Positions 16,773-24,605 of a stretch of 37,782 nucleotides of DNA are shown piece by piece. This DNA is from JBHIFB01 sp046760905 (GTDB lineage: Bacteria; Gemmatimonadota; CAZMKB01): NCBI GenBank assembly GCA_046760905.1, contig JBHIFB010000012.1, positions 1-37,782 of the forward strand, given 5' to 3'. Under the pieces are notes generated by a model. It saw only the letters and a list, made by a program, of their open reading frames with translations. It was not told the DNA's origin and searched no databases. The stretch's first letter is position 1. Every line of letters begins with the position of its first letter. A program made the position numbers and the translations under genes.

Positions 16773-18167
16773 TTATGTCAAAACGGCTTCAGAAATCGCC
16801 TCCCAGAATTCGACCTCGTTTTTTGCCAGCTCAGGAAAGCTGACAACTCTGTACTCAAGCGTCGTCCTTCTATCGAGGAATTCATCATGCTTGATCACTT
16901 CATCTGCGAGTTTAATAAGTCTCTGTGCTACCTTCATCGCATCGCAATGCCTAGCCCTTGGCAGAAGAATGAGAAAACCGTTCAGGCCATACAAACAGGC
17001 CGAGTCAACTGAACGTATGCTTTTCCTCATGAGGAGAAATAACCGGGAAAAACTCTCTTCGCTTGGCCTGGTGTATCTATACGGATTACGCGGCCTGAAG
17101 ATAACAGCAGAAAGTGATTCTCCATACCGTCGAGCGAACCTGTAGTGGTTTGTTAACTCTTCTTGAAGGGTTCTAGAATTTATTATACTTGCATCTCCGC
17201 CTTTTACACATCTTGCTACGCCGGCACGTTTTTTCGCGATCTGCATCTCCCAGGTGATAAGAGGGATGAGCTTAGACAGTGTCAGCTTCATTGTCTCGCG
17301 GTCCGATATTTCCATCGTTTTGAGAGTGACTGTACCGACCACTTTTCCTGCAATCCTGATTGGTCCTGATACGGACAATGGTAATCTGGGTATCATCGTG
17401 TCTATGTCTGTCCTGAACCTCACCCTTCTATAGAAGAAATGAAAATCTTGCACTCTAAATGTGGTACCTAGGTGCCTTACCATGACCTGGCTCTTTTCGA
17501 GGCATGCAGAATCGTCGAGTATGTCCTTGGAACAGCCAGTTACATGGAGAAATTCCCCTTTGGAAACCACATCAGTCCAGAGTGTCAGTATTAGAGCTTT
17601 CAAAGGCAGGACCCTGCAAGATGCTTGCAAAAAGGCAGATAGAAGGTTCGTCAGGTAATAGGGTATGAAACCTAGATCTTCCTGTATATCCGCTGATGCT
17701 CCCCGTTCTATCCCGTAATGAAATGTGTGACAGTGTTTGAGGTATGTCTGGAAACGTTTCAACATGGTGCGAACAAAGTAGAGATCGCGGTCGCAATAGG
17801 CGTCCTCCTCGAAACGGTAAAAACAGTAAAGGTCACTTGTAGCATCGCTCATTGAAAACGGGATGATGATGGCTGACGATGGAGCCCTTACGTGCAGATC
17901 ACCGCCTGTCTCTAAAGTTTCGATAATGATATGTCCCGTGCACAGGGCGATGTGGTGTTCAATGGCATAGAAGGCAAGGGAGCTGCACGCCAGAGCTTTG
18001 ATGTCAATCCGATCCGCATCCCCTTCTGAGATACTCTTCATCAGACGGTAGTCACGAGTCTCCCAATCACAGGATAATAAACAGGAGACATCCGAGGGAA
18101 GGCTCGCATGAACTATTTGAAGAAATCGACTCTTACTCTCCTTGAGCTCATCCGGAAAATCGATCAT
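16773..18167 (-). CDS. cytoplasmic two-GAF-like protein with degenerate GGDEF domain
   Basis: A 464-residue protein without signal peptide or membrane segment. Residues about 10-150 and 165-315 each look like a GAF-type sensor domain (for example SSAIIIPFSM and GPIRIAGKVVGTVTLKTMEI, the usual small-molecule-domain core strands). Residues about 328-462 align with GGDEF domains: SRTLQEELTNHYRFARRYGE (the entry helix), then RSVDSACLYGLNGFLILLP. The GGDEF signature is replaced by LNGFL, so cyclic-di-GMP synthesis is unlikely; it may instead bind nucleotide or act as a partner domain. The start lies 4 bases after the lipoprotein stop and lacks a good ribosome site, which suggests coupling. Ligand and output unknown. 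The domain calls come from reading motifs and need a profile search. Confidence 0.68.
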   Translation of the reverse strand: MIDFPDELKESKSRFLQIVHASLPSDVSCLLSCDWETRDYRLMKSISEGDADRIDIKALACSSLAFYAIEHHIALCTGHIIIETLETGGDLHVRAPSSAIIIPFSMSDATSDLYCFYRFEEDAYCDRDLYFVRTMLKRFQTYLKHCHTFHYGIERGASADIQEDLGFIPYYLTNLLSAFLQASCRVLPLKALILTLWTDVVSKGEFLHVTGCSKDILDDSACLEKSQVMVRHLGTTFRVQDFHFFYRRVRFRTDIDTMIPRLPLSVSGPIRIAGKVVGTVTLKTMEISDRETMKLTLSKLIPLITWEMQIAKKRAGVARCVKGGDASIINSRTLQEELTNHYRFARRYGESLSAVIFRPRNPYRYTRPSEESFSRLFLLMRKSIRSVDSACLYGLNGFLILLPRARHCDAMKVAQRLIKLADEVIKHDEFLDRRTTLEYRVVSFPELAKNEVEFWEAISEAVLT

Positions 18168-18171
18168 ATTT

Positions 18172-18879
18172 CTATTCTATTGTGTACTCTTCACCAGTGA
18201 GGAGCTTGAGAGATCTTCTTGCCGACTCTGCGACTATCCTCTTGCCGCCTGATTCGTATTCATCCCTCAAGAGCTCCTTCAGGATGTCGACTGCTCTCAT
18301 ATCATTCATGTAGCCAAGAGCCTCGGCTGATTTGGCTCTCAGTAAGCCGCTCTCGGATCCGGTCATCTCGACCAGGTAGTCATATACTTCGGTATACACT
18401 CTCTTTCCCAGGACGACAGCAGATTCTCCAATTAGTACATCTCTGGAGATCATCCCGGGCTCCTCGGCTTCGGTCCCACCACCCCGGAGTACTTCAGCTA
18501 TGAGCTTGGCAGCCTGATCGAATGGAAGGTCTCCGAGTGCGTAAATTGCAAAAAGCCTGACACAACCCTTCCTATCGCTCAGCGCCTCTTTTAAAGAGGG
18601 AATGATACTCTCGTCCCACTTCGCCACTGTTTCTCTGATGGCAGAGTAAGCATTCTCAACGACCTTCTGAGAGCCACAGTTTCTCGTGGCGACCTGGCTC
18701 TTCCAGAGGATGACTGCGGCCTTCGCATCAGTTCTGTCCTTTGAGTACGCCTGATTTGCCATTTTGAAAGCAAGGTCGTATTTGCCAAGATTATAGTACT
18801 CCTCTGCCTGATCAGCCGGTTTTGAGCAGCTGGTGGCGAAGCTAATGAGGATGAAGAGAAATAAATATGCATCTTTCAT
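18172..18879 (-). CDS. HEAT-repeat lipoprotein
   Basis: A 235-residue protein with a lipoprotein signal: a hydrophobic stretch (LFLFILISFATSC) and a Cys at residue 18, with Ala at -3 rather than the usual Leu. A TPR-like helical pair (EEYYNLGKYDLAFKMANQAYSKD) follows, then HEAT-type repeats, clearest at DRKGCVRLFAIYALGDLPFD and LLRAKSAEALGYMNDMRAVDILKELL. It should be tethered at a membrane face and act as a protein-binding scaffold. GAGG lies 6 bases before the ATG. It is the first gene of the two-gene unit under the palindromic promoter. Exact role unknown. Confidence 0.8.
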   Translation of the reverse strand: MKDAYLFLFILISFATSCSKPADQAEEYYNLGKYDLAFKMANQAYSKDRTDAKAAVILWKSQVATRNCGSQKVVENAYSAIRETVAKWDESIIPSLKEALSDRKGCVRLFAIYALGDLPFDQAAKLIAEVLRGGGTEAEEPGMISRDVLIGESAVVLGKRVYTEVYDYLVEMTGSESGLLRAKSAEALGYMNDMRAVDILKELLRDEYESGGKRIVAESARRSLKLLTGEEYTIE

Positions 18880-18934
18880 AGGTCACCTCTTCTCTCAGTT
18901 AATGATCGGTAGATAAAGTACAACGCACACTTAT

Positions 18935-18956
18935 ATCATACAATATATTGTATGAT
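18935..18956. promoter_or_regulatory. 22 bp perfect palindrome, probable operator
   Basis: Half-site ATCATACAA (18935-18943), a TATA centre (18944-18947) and the mirror half TTGTATGAT (18948-18956) make a perfect 22 bp palindrome. It covers the -10 hexamer and 16 of 17 spacer bases, which is the classic position for a dimeric repressor. The regulator is not encoded in this window as far as I can see. No recognised consensus (CIRCE, Fur, LexA) fits. Confidence 0.75.
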
Positions 18957-18963
18957 TGGTCAA
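18935..18963 (-). promoter_or_regulatory. promoter of the HEAT lipoprotein-GAF unit
   Basis: On the minus strand TTGACC (18958-18963) and TATGAT (18935-18940) are separated by exactly 17 bp, a near-consensus sigma-70 promoter. The expected transcript start is near 18928, giving a leader of about 50 bases. The entire -10 and almost all of the spacer are inside a perfect palindrome. Confidence 0.8.
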
Positions 18964-19024
18964 GGGAAAACTGAATTACTTTTATTTTTTGAGATTAAAG
19001 CGGTTGGAGATTTGGAGCTGAAAA

Positions 19025-19059
19025 AGGTGGGGGCAATCCGGCCGGGATTTCCCCCACCT
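19025..19059 (-). terminator. groEL intrinsic terminator
   Basis: A 9 bp outer stem (AGGTGGGGG at 19025-19033 with CCCCCACCT at 19051-19059) continues, past one mismatch, into a 5 bp inner stem (AATCC and GGATT). The minus strand then runs into five Ts. It begins 7 bases past the groEL stop. Confidence 0.9.
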
Positions 19060-19066
19060 GAATTGT

Positions 19067-20698
19067 TTAGTACATACCACCGCCCGGAGGCATCGGAGGA
19101 GTTGCTTTTTCCTCCTCAGGCTTCTCTGAAATGAGAGCTTCGGTCGTTAATAGCAGGCTTGCGATGCTCGCTGCATTGGAGATGGCTATCCGGGTCACTT
19201 TCGTGGGATCGATAACGCCAGACTTAACGAGATTCTCATACTGGAGGGATTCAGCGTTGAAACCGTAAGCTGTATCGTCTTTTTCGTTCTTCACCTTCTC
19301 CACGACTATGGAACCTTCTAGTCCAGCGTTGTTGACGATCCACCTGATAGGCTCTTCGATAGCGCGCTTCACAATGTCGACTCCAACCTGTTCATCAGGG
19401 TTGTCGAGTTTTATGTCTGCGAGTGCCTGAGCTGCCCTCAGGTATGCGATGCCGCCACCAGGTACGATACCCTCTTCAACCGCAGCTCTTGTCGCATGCA
19501 ATGCGTCCTCGACTCTCGCCTTCTTTTCTTTCATTGCCGTTTCGGTGGCAGCTCCGACGTTGATGACTGCAACACCGCCGGCAAGCTTCGCCAGCCTCTC
19601 CTGGAGTTTTTCCTTGTCGTAATCAGAGGTTGATTCTTCGATCTGCTGTTTGATCTGCTTGATGCGGCCCTGGATGTCTTCTTCCTTGCCGCCTCCACCA
19701 ACGATGGTAGTGTTTTCCTTGTTGATTACTACCCTCTTCGCTTTCCCGAGATCGCTGAGTACGACGTTTTCCAGCTTGAAACCGACATCCTCGGAGATGA
19801 CGCGCCCACCCGTGAGGATTGCGATGTCTTCGAGCATGGCCTTGCGTCTGTCACCGAAGCCCGGCGCTTTTACCGCTGCGACTTTGAGGGTTCCTCTGAG
19901 TTTGTTGACCACGAGCGTAGCCAGCGCCTCTCCTTCTATATCCTCGGCGATGAGAAGAAGCGGCTTGCCAAGCTGGGCGATCTTCTCCAGAACGGGAAGG
20001 AGGTCCTTCATGACCGAAATCTTCTTGTCATGGATTAGAATCTGAGGCTCCTCCAGCTCAACTTCCATCTTTTCCGAATCGGTGATGAAGTATGGCGACA
20101 CGTAGCCTCTGTCGAACTGCATCCCATCGACGGTTTCGAGGCTCGTTTCCATGCTCTTCGCTTCCTCTACTGTGATGACCCCGTCTTTACCGACCTTCTC
20201 CATCGCTTCGGCGATTAGGTCACCTATCTCCTTGTCATTGTTGGAAGATATGGTGCCTACCTGGGCAATTTCAGTCCTTCCTTTCGTCGGTATCGAGAGC
20301 TTCTTGAGTTCATCGACAATAACTCCAACCGCCTTGTCGATACCCCTCTTGATGCTCATGGGATTTGAGCCGGCGGTTACATTTTTCAACCCTTCCTGAA
20401 AGATGGCACGTGCGAGAATCGTAGCGGTTGTGGTCCCGTCTCCGGCAATGTCGCTGGTTTTCGATGCGACTTCCCGTACCATCTGTGCTCCCATGTTCTC
20501 GAAGTGATCTTCGAGTTCGATCTCCTTGGCCACTGTAACTCCATCCTTGGTTACAGTGGGAGATCCAAATTTCTTATCAAGAATCACGTTCCTTCCCCTC
20601 GGCCCGAGTGTTACCCTGACTGCTTCTGTAAGTTTGTTAACCCCGGCCAGAAGGGAGGCGCGTGCATTTGTGTTGAATGTGAGATCCTTTGCAGCCAT
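19067..20698 (-). CDS. groEL: chaperonin GroEL (Hsp60)
   Basis: A 543-residue group I chaperonin subunit that forms 14-mers with the GroES lid. All landmarks are present: LTFNTNARASLLAGVNKL near the start, the ATP-site GDGTTTATILARAI, the apical-domain EDIEGEALATLVVNKLRGTLKVAAVKAPGFGDRRKAMLEDIA, the late ATPase block VEEGIVPGGGIAYLRA, and the short Gly/Met tail PGGGMY. The ATG at 20698 is fixed by family starts (MAAKDLTF); AAAGGAG lies about 12 bases upstream, a longish spacing. It follows groES by 48 bases under one CIRCE-controlled promoter. Confidence 0.98.
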   Translation of the reverse strand: MAAKDLTFNTNARASLLAGVNKLTEAVRVTLGPRGRNVILDKKFGSPTVTKDGVTVAKEIELEDHFENMGAQMVREVASKTSDIAGDGTTTATILARAIFQEGLKNVTAGSNPMSIKRGIDKAVGVIVDELKKLSIPTKGRTEIAQVGTISSNNDKEIGDLIAEAMEKVGKDGVITVEEAKSMETSLETVDGMQFDRGYVSPYFITDSEKMEVELEEPQILIHDKKISVMKDLLPVLEKIAQLGKPLLLIAEDIEGEALATLVVNKLRGTLKVAAVKAPGFGDRRKAMLEDIAILTGGRVISEDVGFKLENVVLSDLGKAKRVVINKENTTIVGGGGKEEDIQGRIKQIKQQIEESTSDYDKEKLQERLAKLAGGVAVINVGAATETAMKEKKARVEDALHATRAAVEEGIVPGGGIAYLRAAQALADIKLDNPDEQVGVDIVKRAIEEPIRWIVNNAGLEGSIVVEKVKNEKDDTAYGFNAESLQYENLVKSGVIDPTKVTRIAISNAASIASLLLTTEALISEKPEEEKATPPMPPGGGMY

Positions 20699-20746
20699 AT
20701 TCTTTTTACACTCCTTTCTGATCTGCTGACTATAAGACACTACCAG

Positions 20747-21031
20747 TTAGATGATAGCGAATATATCGCTTTCCCTCATAATGAGGTAATCATCACCATC
20801 GATCGTCACCTCAGTGCCGGCATATTTCCCGTAAAGTACCTTGTCGCTTACATTCACTTCCAGCTTGACCCGCTCACCCGACTCAGATACTCTCCCCGGC
20901 CCCACAGCCACAACCTCCCCCTGCTGAGGCTTTTCCTTGGCAGTATCCGGGATGATAATTCCTCCCTTTTTCTGCTCCTCTTCTTCGATCGGCTTGATCA
21001 AGACCCTATCAGCCAATGGTTTTACTCTCAT
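20747..21031 (-). CDS. groES: co-chaperonin GroES (Hsp10)
   Basis: A 94-residue GroES, the seven-membered lid of GroEL. It has the start MRVKPLADRVLIKPIEEEEQ, the mobile-loop hinge KKGGIIIPDTAKEKPQQG with a GroEL-contacting hydrophobic triad, VVAVGPGR, and KVLYGKYAGTEVTIDGDDYLIMRESDI at the end. The ATG at 21031 has AGGAGG 5 bases upstream. A longer in-frame reading upstream (ATG at 21082) overlaps the CIRCE operator and should be ignored. Confidence 0.97.
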   Translation of the reverse strand: MRVKPLADRVLIKPIEEEEQKKGGIIIPDTAKEKPQQGEVVAVGPGRVSESGERVKLEVNVSDKVLYGKYAGTEVTIDGDDYLIMRESDIFAII

Positions 21032-21071
21032 AGAAACCTCCTCTGCAAGATGAAAAACGAGTGGGGAAATA

Positions 21072-21098
21072 TTAGCACTCATAAGAAATGAGTGCTAA
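21072..21098. promoter_or_regulatory. CIRCE operator (HrcA binding site)
   Basis: TTAGCACTC (21072-21080), a 9-base spacer and GAGTGCTAA (21090-21098) reproduce the CIRCE inverted repeat exactly. It begins one base downstream of the groES -10, so HrcA would block the start site; heat would release it. hrcA itself is not in this window. Confidence 0.98.
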
Positions 21099-21099
21099 T

Positions 21100-21128
21100 A
21101 ATATAACACATTAACTCAATCTTTTCAA
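21100..21128 (-). promoter_or_regulatory. groES-groEL promoter
   Basis: On the minus strand TTGAAA (21123-21128) and TATATT (21100-21105) are separated by exactly 17 bp, directly followed by the CIRCE element. A housekeeping sigma-70 promoter under HrcA control is the obvious reading; no sigma-32-type motif was seen. Confidence 0.88.
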
Positions 21129-21163
21129 GGGTTTTTTGCGGGAAAACTATGTTTGAGGTTTCG

Positions 21164-21203
21164 ATATGATATACATCATATGGTATTTAAAAATTTTAAA
21201 TAC
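21164..21203. repeat. two tandem AT-rich palindromes between coaX and groES
   Basis: First palindrome: ATATGAT and ATCATAT around a four-base ATAC spacer (21164-21181). Second: GTATTTAAAA and TTTTAAATAC around a single A (21183-21203), whose last base is in the coaX stop codon. The second could end coaX transcription by a hairpin, but no T-run follows it. They also lie about 36-75 bases upstream of the groES -35. Confidence 0.6.
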
Positions 21204-21994
21204 TATATATTGGTATCATGTCTCTGAATTTTCCATATCTCAATTATCCCCTTCAGGGTAAGTTCGGTGTCTACTTTCGTTATCGTTCGGGATTTCTCAG
21301 CTACAAGGCGAGCGTATCCACCAGTTGCAATTACATCTCCAACTCTGCCCCACTCCTCCATTATCCTTTCAGTGATACCATCTATCTGGGAAACGGCCCC
21401 ATAGTAGATCCCTGATCTAATTGCCTCCTCGGTTGTCTTACCTATCACCGTCTCGGGCAGTGAGATATCCATCTTCGGAAGCATTGCAGCTTTCTCGAAG
21501 AGCCTCTGCGCGGATGTGAATATTCCCGAGGCGATAGCTCCGCCCAGGTACTCGCCTTCCCTGGATACCACATCAAACGTGGTCGCCGTACCCAGGTCCA
21601 CAACGACTATATCTCCACCATAATACATGTGGGCGGCAACAGAATTAGCTATTCGATCTGCGCCTACCTGTTCAGGTCGTTTCACCTTGATCTGGATACC
21701 GGTGGAGAGAGTTCCACTCACGATGACCGGTGGACTCAGTGATAATCTTTTGAATGCCGATTCATAGGCACCGGTGAGCTGGGGAACTACAGAGCAGATG
21801 GCTGAACCGTCAAACGGCAGTTGTACCTCTGATTCAGTTATGGCCGGATTTATTAGGAGATAGCACTCGTCCGCGGTCATGGGATGGCGGCTCGCAAACC
21901 TGAACGTTCTCACGATCCTATCATTAAAAAACAGGCCCACTACAGTATGGGTATTTCCGACATCAACTACGAGCACATACTTTTCCTTGCCCAA
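21203..21994 (-). CDS. coaX: type III pantothenate kinase
   Basis: A 263-residue ASKHA-fold kinase for the first step of coenzyme A synthesis. The N-terminus has the phosphate loop DVGNTHTVVGLF (11-22). RPEQVGADRIANSVAAHMYYG and VVVDLGTATTFDVVS are the characteristic substrate and ATP blocks, followed by GGAIASGIFTSAQRLFEKAA and ATGGYA. The start is TTG; GGAGGGTGC precedes it within the 12-base gap after birA. Type III enzymes are not feedback-inhibited by CoA. Last gene of the seven-gene run. Confidence 0.95.
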   Translation of the reverse strand: MGKEKYVLVVDVGNTHTVVGLFFNDRIVRTFRFASRHPMTADECYLLINPAITESEVQLPFDGSAICSVVPQLTGAYESAFKRLSLSPPVIVSGTLSTGIQIKVKRPEQVGADRIANSVAAHMYYGGDIVVVDLGTATTFDVVSREGEYLGGAIASGIFTSAQRLFEKAAMLPKMDISLPETVIGKTTEEAIRSGIYYGAVSQIDGITERIMEEWGRVGDVIATGGYARLVAEKSRTITKVDTELTLKGIIEIWKIQRHDTNI

Positions 21995-22006
21995 AGCACC
22001 CTCCTT

Positions 22007-22753
22007 TTAATAATTGAATTCTATGACTTCTCCGCTCACGAACTCCGACTCCTTTCCTTCATTATCAACGAGTAGAAGCCCTCCACTTCTTCCTATACCC
22101 TCAGACCTCCCCTCGTAGATCCTCTCCCCAACCCTCAGTTTCACGAATGAACCCTTGAGCATGTCCCGACTCAGCGCTTCATTCACGATGCTCTCGCGTT
22201 CTCCGCGCAGCAGCTTTTCATACCTTTCGGCGAGTGCCGTTAGAATTGACCTCAGCAGTCTGTCTGCGTCAACACGTTCCCCGGTTTCAGACTCAACGCT
22301 GGTTGCCAGATCGGCTATTTCTTCGGGAAAACCCCCTTGGGGTGTGATCAGATTCACCCCGAAACCTGCGAGCACGAAAGATGTCCCCCTCTCAGAAATG
22401 GTCTCTGCCTCGCAGAGCACACCTGCAAGTTTCCTTGTCCCCATATAAACATCGTTCGGCCATTTTATCGAGGTTTTTCGACCGGTGGCTTCCTCTACTG
22501 TGCTGGCTATAGATACCGATATCAGTATCGGTAAAAGGAGAAGATGTTCGGCTCCCAGATCCGGCTTCAACAAGCATGTCGCCCAGATTCCAGCGTCTCT
22601 TGGAGAATACCACGCTCGCCCTTGTCTCCCCCTCCCTGAAGTCTGGTGTCTTGCGAGGACGACAGTTCCTTCTTCCTCTCCCGACCGCGCTAGTTGACGG
22701 GCGATATCCTGGGTCGATGTGACCTGGTCGAATTCAACTATTTTCCAGTTCAA
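22007..22753 (-). CDS. birA: biotin-[acetyl-CoA-carboxylase] ligase, monofunctional
   Basis: A 248-residue class I biotin protein ligase that attaches biotin to carboxylase carrier domains via biotinyl-5'-AMP. Hallmarks are the N-terminal STQDIARQLA, the biotin-AMP loop GRGRQGRAWYSPRDAGIW, and KWPNDVYMGTRKLAGVLCE. The C-terminal SH3-like segment (GSFVKLRVGERIYEGRSEGIGRSGGLLLV) is intact. There is no N-terminal winged helix, so it is not a biotin repressor. It lies 63 bases after nadC and 12 before coaX. Confidence 0.94.
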   Translation of the reverse strand: MNWKIVEFDQVTSTQDIARQLARSGEEEGTVVLARHQTSGRGRQGRAWYSPRDAGIWATCLLKPDLGAEHLLLLPILISVSIASTVEEATGRKTSIKWPNDVYMGTRKLAGVLCEAETISERGTSFVLAGFGVNLITPQGGFPEEIADLATSVESETGERVDADRLLRSILTALAERYEKLLRGERESIVNEALSRDMLKGSFVKLRVGERIYEGRSEGIGRSGGLLLVDNEGKESEFVSGEVIEFNY

Positions 22754-22816
22754 GAGTAATCCCCGAGATATCCCGTGAAGCTTGAATTTACTACAATCGA
22801 GTCGGTTACTGGGTCT

Positions 22817-23707
22817 TCATTTGAGGAGCAGGCTTATATCTATCGCCCGTGCCGAGTGTGTCAACGCGCCAATGGAGATAAGATCGATTCCCGTTTGAGC
22901 CACCTCACGGACGTTACCAAGATCGATGTTCCCCGATGCTTCAAGTAGAGGTCGTTTGCGCCGTTTTCCTGCTTCCTTAGTTAGAGTTACAGCCAGTCTC
23001 ATGTCTTCGATAGACATGTTATCGAGCATTATCCTCGAGACAGGCAGCCGCAGCGCCTCCTTCAGTTCATCGAGATTATTAACCTCTACCTCCACCGGAA
23101 GCCTCATCCTGTTCTTACGCATGATTCGCTCGAATGCTTCCGCGAGACTCCCCGACCGCCTTATGTGATTATCCTTGATAAGTATCATGTCATAGAGCCC
23201 AAACCTGTGATTCATCCCGCCTCCTGCTCGCACGGCGTACTTTTCCAGCAACCTCAGGCCTGGAGTTGTCTTCCTGGTATCCAGTATCTTCGCCCCCGTC
23301 CCTTCCACCTCTGAAACGAACTTGGCGGTGACTGTGGCGATGCCGGTTAATCTCTGCAGGAAGTTCAGCGCTGTTCGCTCACCCATAAGGATGGCCCGCA
23401 GGTTCCCGGACAATCGTGCAACGACTGTTCCTGCCTCGATGTGATCTCCATCACTGTAAAATGCATCTGCAGTCATTGCCTCATCGAGTATCTTCCATAC
23501 AAAACATGAGATATCCAGTCCGGCCAGAATCGCCTCCTCTCTGAACAGCAGTTCTGCTTCACCCTCCTCCCGCGTTGGGAATATCCACCTCGTTGTGAAA
23601 TCACCTTTCCCAATATCTTCACGAAGCGCTTCCCTGATCAGCCGTCGGACACCGCCCCACGGGATGGGACTGCTATCCGGCTTTCCTGGTCCACCTGTAC
23701 CATTCAT
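22817..23707 (-). CDS. nadC: nicotinate-nucleotide pyrophosphorylase (quinolinate phosphoribosyltransferase)
   Basis: A 296-residue type II phosphoribosyltransferase that makes nicotinate mononucleotide from quinolinate and PRPP. Landmarks are EDIGKGDFTTRWIF, the substrate-binding MGERTALNFLQRLTGIAT, ILDTRKTTPGLRLLEKYAVRAGGGMNHRFGLYDMILIKDNHI, EVEVNNLDELKEAL and the barrel's closing strands EASGNIDLGNV and ISIGALTHSARAIDISL. The ATG at 23707 has GGGAG 7 bases upstream and overlaps miaA's 3' end by 35 bases; a longer frame from 23758 exists but adds a low-complexity, non-family start. Confidence 0.95.
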   Translation of the reverse strand: MNGTGGPGKPDSSPIPWGGVRRLIREALREDIGKGDFTTRWIFPTREEGEAELLFREEAILAGLDISCFVWKILDEAMTADAFYSDGDHIEAGTVVARLSGNLRAILMGERTALNFLQRLTGIATVTAKFVSEVEGTGAKILDTRKTTPGLRLLEKYAVRAGGGMNHRFGLYDMILIKDNHIRRSGSLAEAFERIMRKNRMRLPVEVEVNNLDELKEALRLPVSRIMLDNMSIEDMRLAVTLTKEAGKRRKRPLLEASGNIDLGNVREVAQTGIDLISIGALTHSARAIDISLLLK

Positions 23708-24605
23708 CGCAGATCTCCCGGCCGGCATCCGGCCCACTGCGGATCCATCTGAGCCCATTCATCTTCTTGAACCATGTCATCTGCCTTTTTGCATAGCGCC
23801 TGGTGTTTCTTGTGATAAGCCTCTCGGCTTCCTCCAGTGGATATGTACCTTTCAGGTAGTCAACTATTTCCCTGTATCCGACTGATTTAAGCGGACCATA
23901 TTCTTCATCCAATCCCTCATCCAGAAGTTTCTTCACCTCTTCCACAAGACCGTTTCTTATCATCTCCCTGGTTCTCTGCTCTATCCTCTTCGTCAGTTCA
24001 TCGCGTTCCAGAAACAGACAGAAAGACAGAATGTTCAACTCAGGTCTTTCTGGAACCTCGTCATGCCAGGTGGATATAGGAATTCCGGTTGAGAGATAGA
24101 CCTCGAGAGCCCTGATGATCCTTTGCGTGTCGTTTCTCTCTATCCTGGCAGCGCTATGGGGATCCGCTTCACACAGATCCTCATAGAGGTCCTCCGTTCC
24201 CTCCCTTCGTGCCCGTTCCTTCAATTCACGCCGCAGCTTCATTCTATCTCGTCTATTATGAGGTTCCTTGAACAATCCACTTGTCAGAGCTCTAATGTAT
24301 AGCGTGGCTCCCCCGCAGACTATGGGGACCTTGCCCCGTTGGGTGACGTATCTTGCGATCTTTTCGGCATCTCTTGCAAACTCACCAGCACTGTATTGCT
24401 CTGAAGGTTCTTTCAAATCGATCAAATGGTGCTTTACTTTTTTAAGCAGGTTCTGCGAAGGCTTTGAGGTTCCAACGTCAAGATACTTGTAAATCTGACG
24501 GGAATCAGCTGATATTACCTCGCCATCAAGAGACATCGCAACCTCCACCGCCGTCTCAGTTTTTCCAACAGCCGTGGGACCTGTGATGAGAAGGAGATTC
24601 GTCAA
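23673..24605 (-). CDS. miaA: tRNA dimethylallyltransferase
   Basis: A 310-residue enzyme that prenylates A37 in tRNAs reading UNN codons. The P-loop is GPTAVGKT (8-15). The family segment ISADSRQIYKYLDVGTSKPS and the DMAPP-site HHLIDLKEP follow, then GGATLYIRALTSGLF and ERIEQRTREMI-like helices with KSVGYREIVDYLKGTYPLEEAERLITRNTRRYAKRQMTWF near the end. Its start overlaps the mutL stop as ATGA, a common mutL-miaA arrangement. The C-terminus is slightly extended. Confidence 0.96.
   Translation of the reverse strand: MTNLLLITGPTAVGKTETAVEVAMSLDGEVISADSRQIYKYLDVGTSKPSQNLLKKVKHHLIDLKEPSEQYSAGEFARDAEKIARYVTQRGKVPIVCGGATLYIRALTSGLFKEPHNRRDRMKLRRELKERARREGTEDLYEDLCEADPHSAARIERNDTQRIIRALEVYLSTGIPISTWHDEVPERPELNILSFCLFLERDELTKRIEQRTREMIRNGLVEEVKKLLDEGLDEEYGPLKSVGYREIVDYLKGTYPLEEAERLITRNTRRYAKRQMTWFKKMNGLRWIRSGPDAGREICDEWYRWTRKAG

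Noticed and set aside
16690..17145. A 151-codon plus-strand frame after trpB2
   Set aside because: Most of it is antisense to the GAF/GGDEF-like gene; no ribosome site and no recognisable domain.
20699..20740. Extended groEL start (MSYSQQIRKECKKN)
   Set aside because: The family starts at MAAKDLTF; the extension covers the ribosome-binding region.
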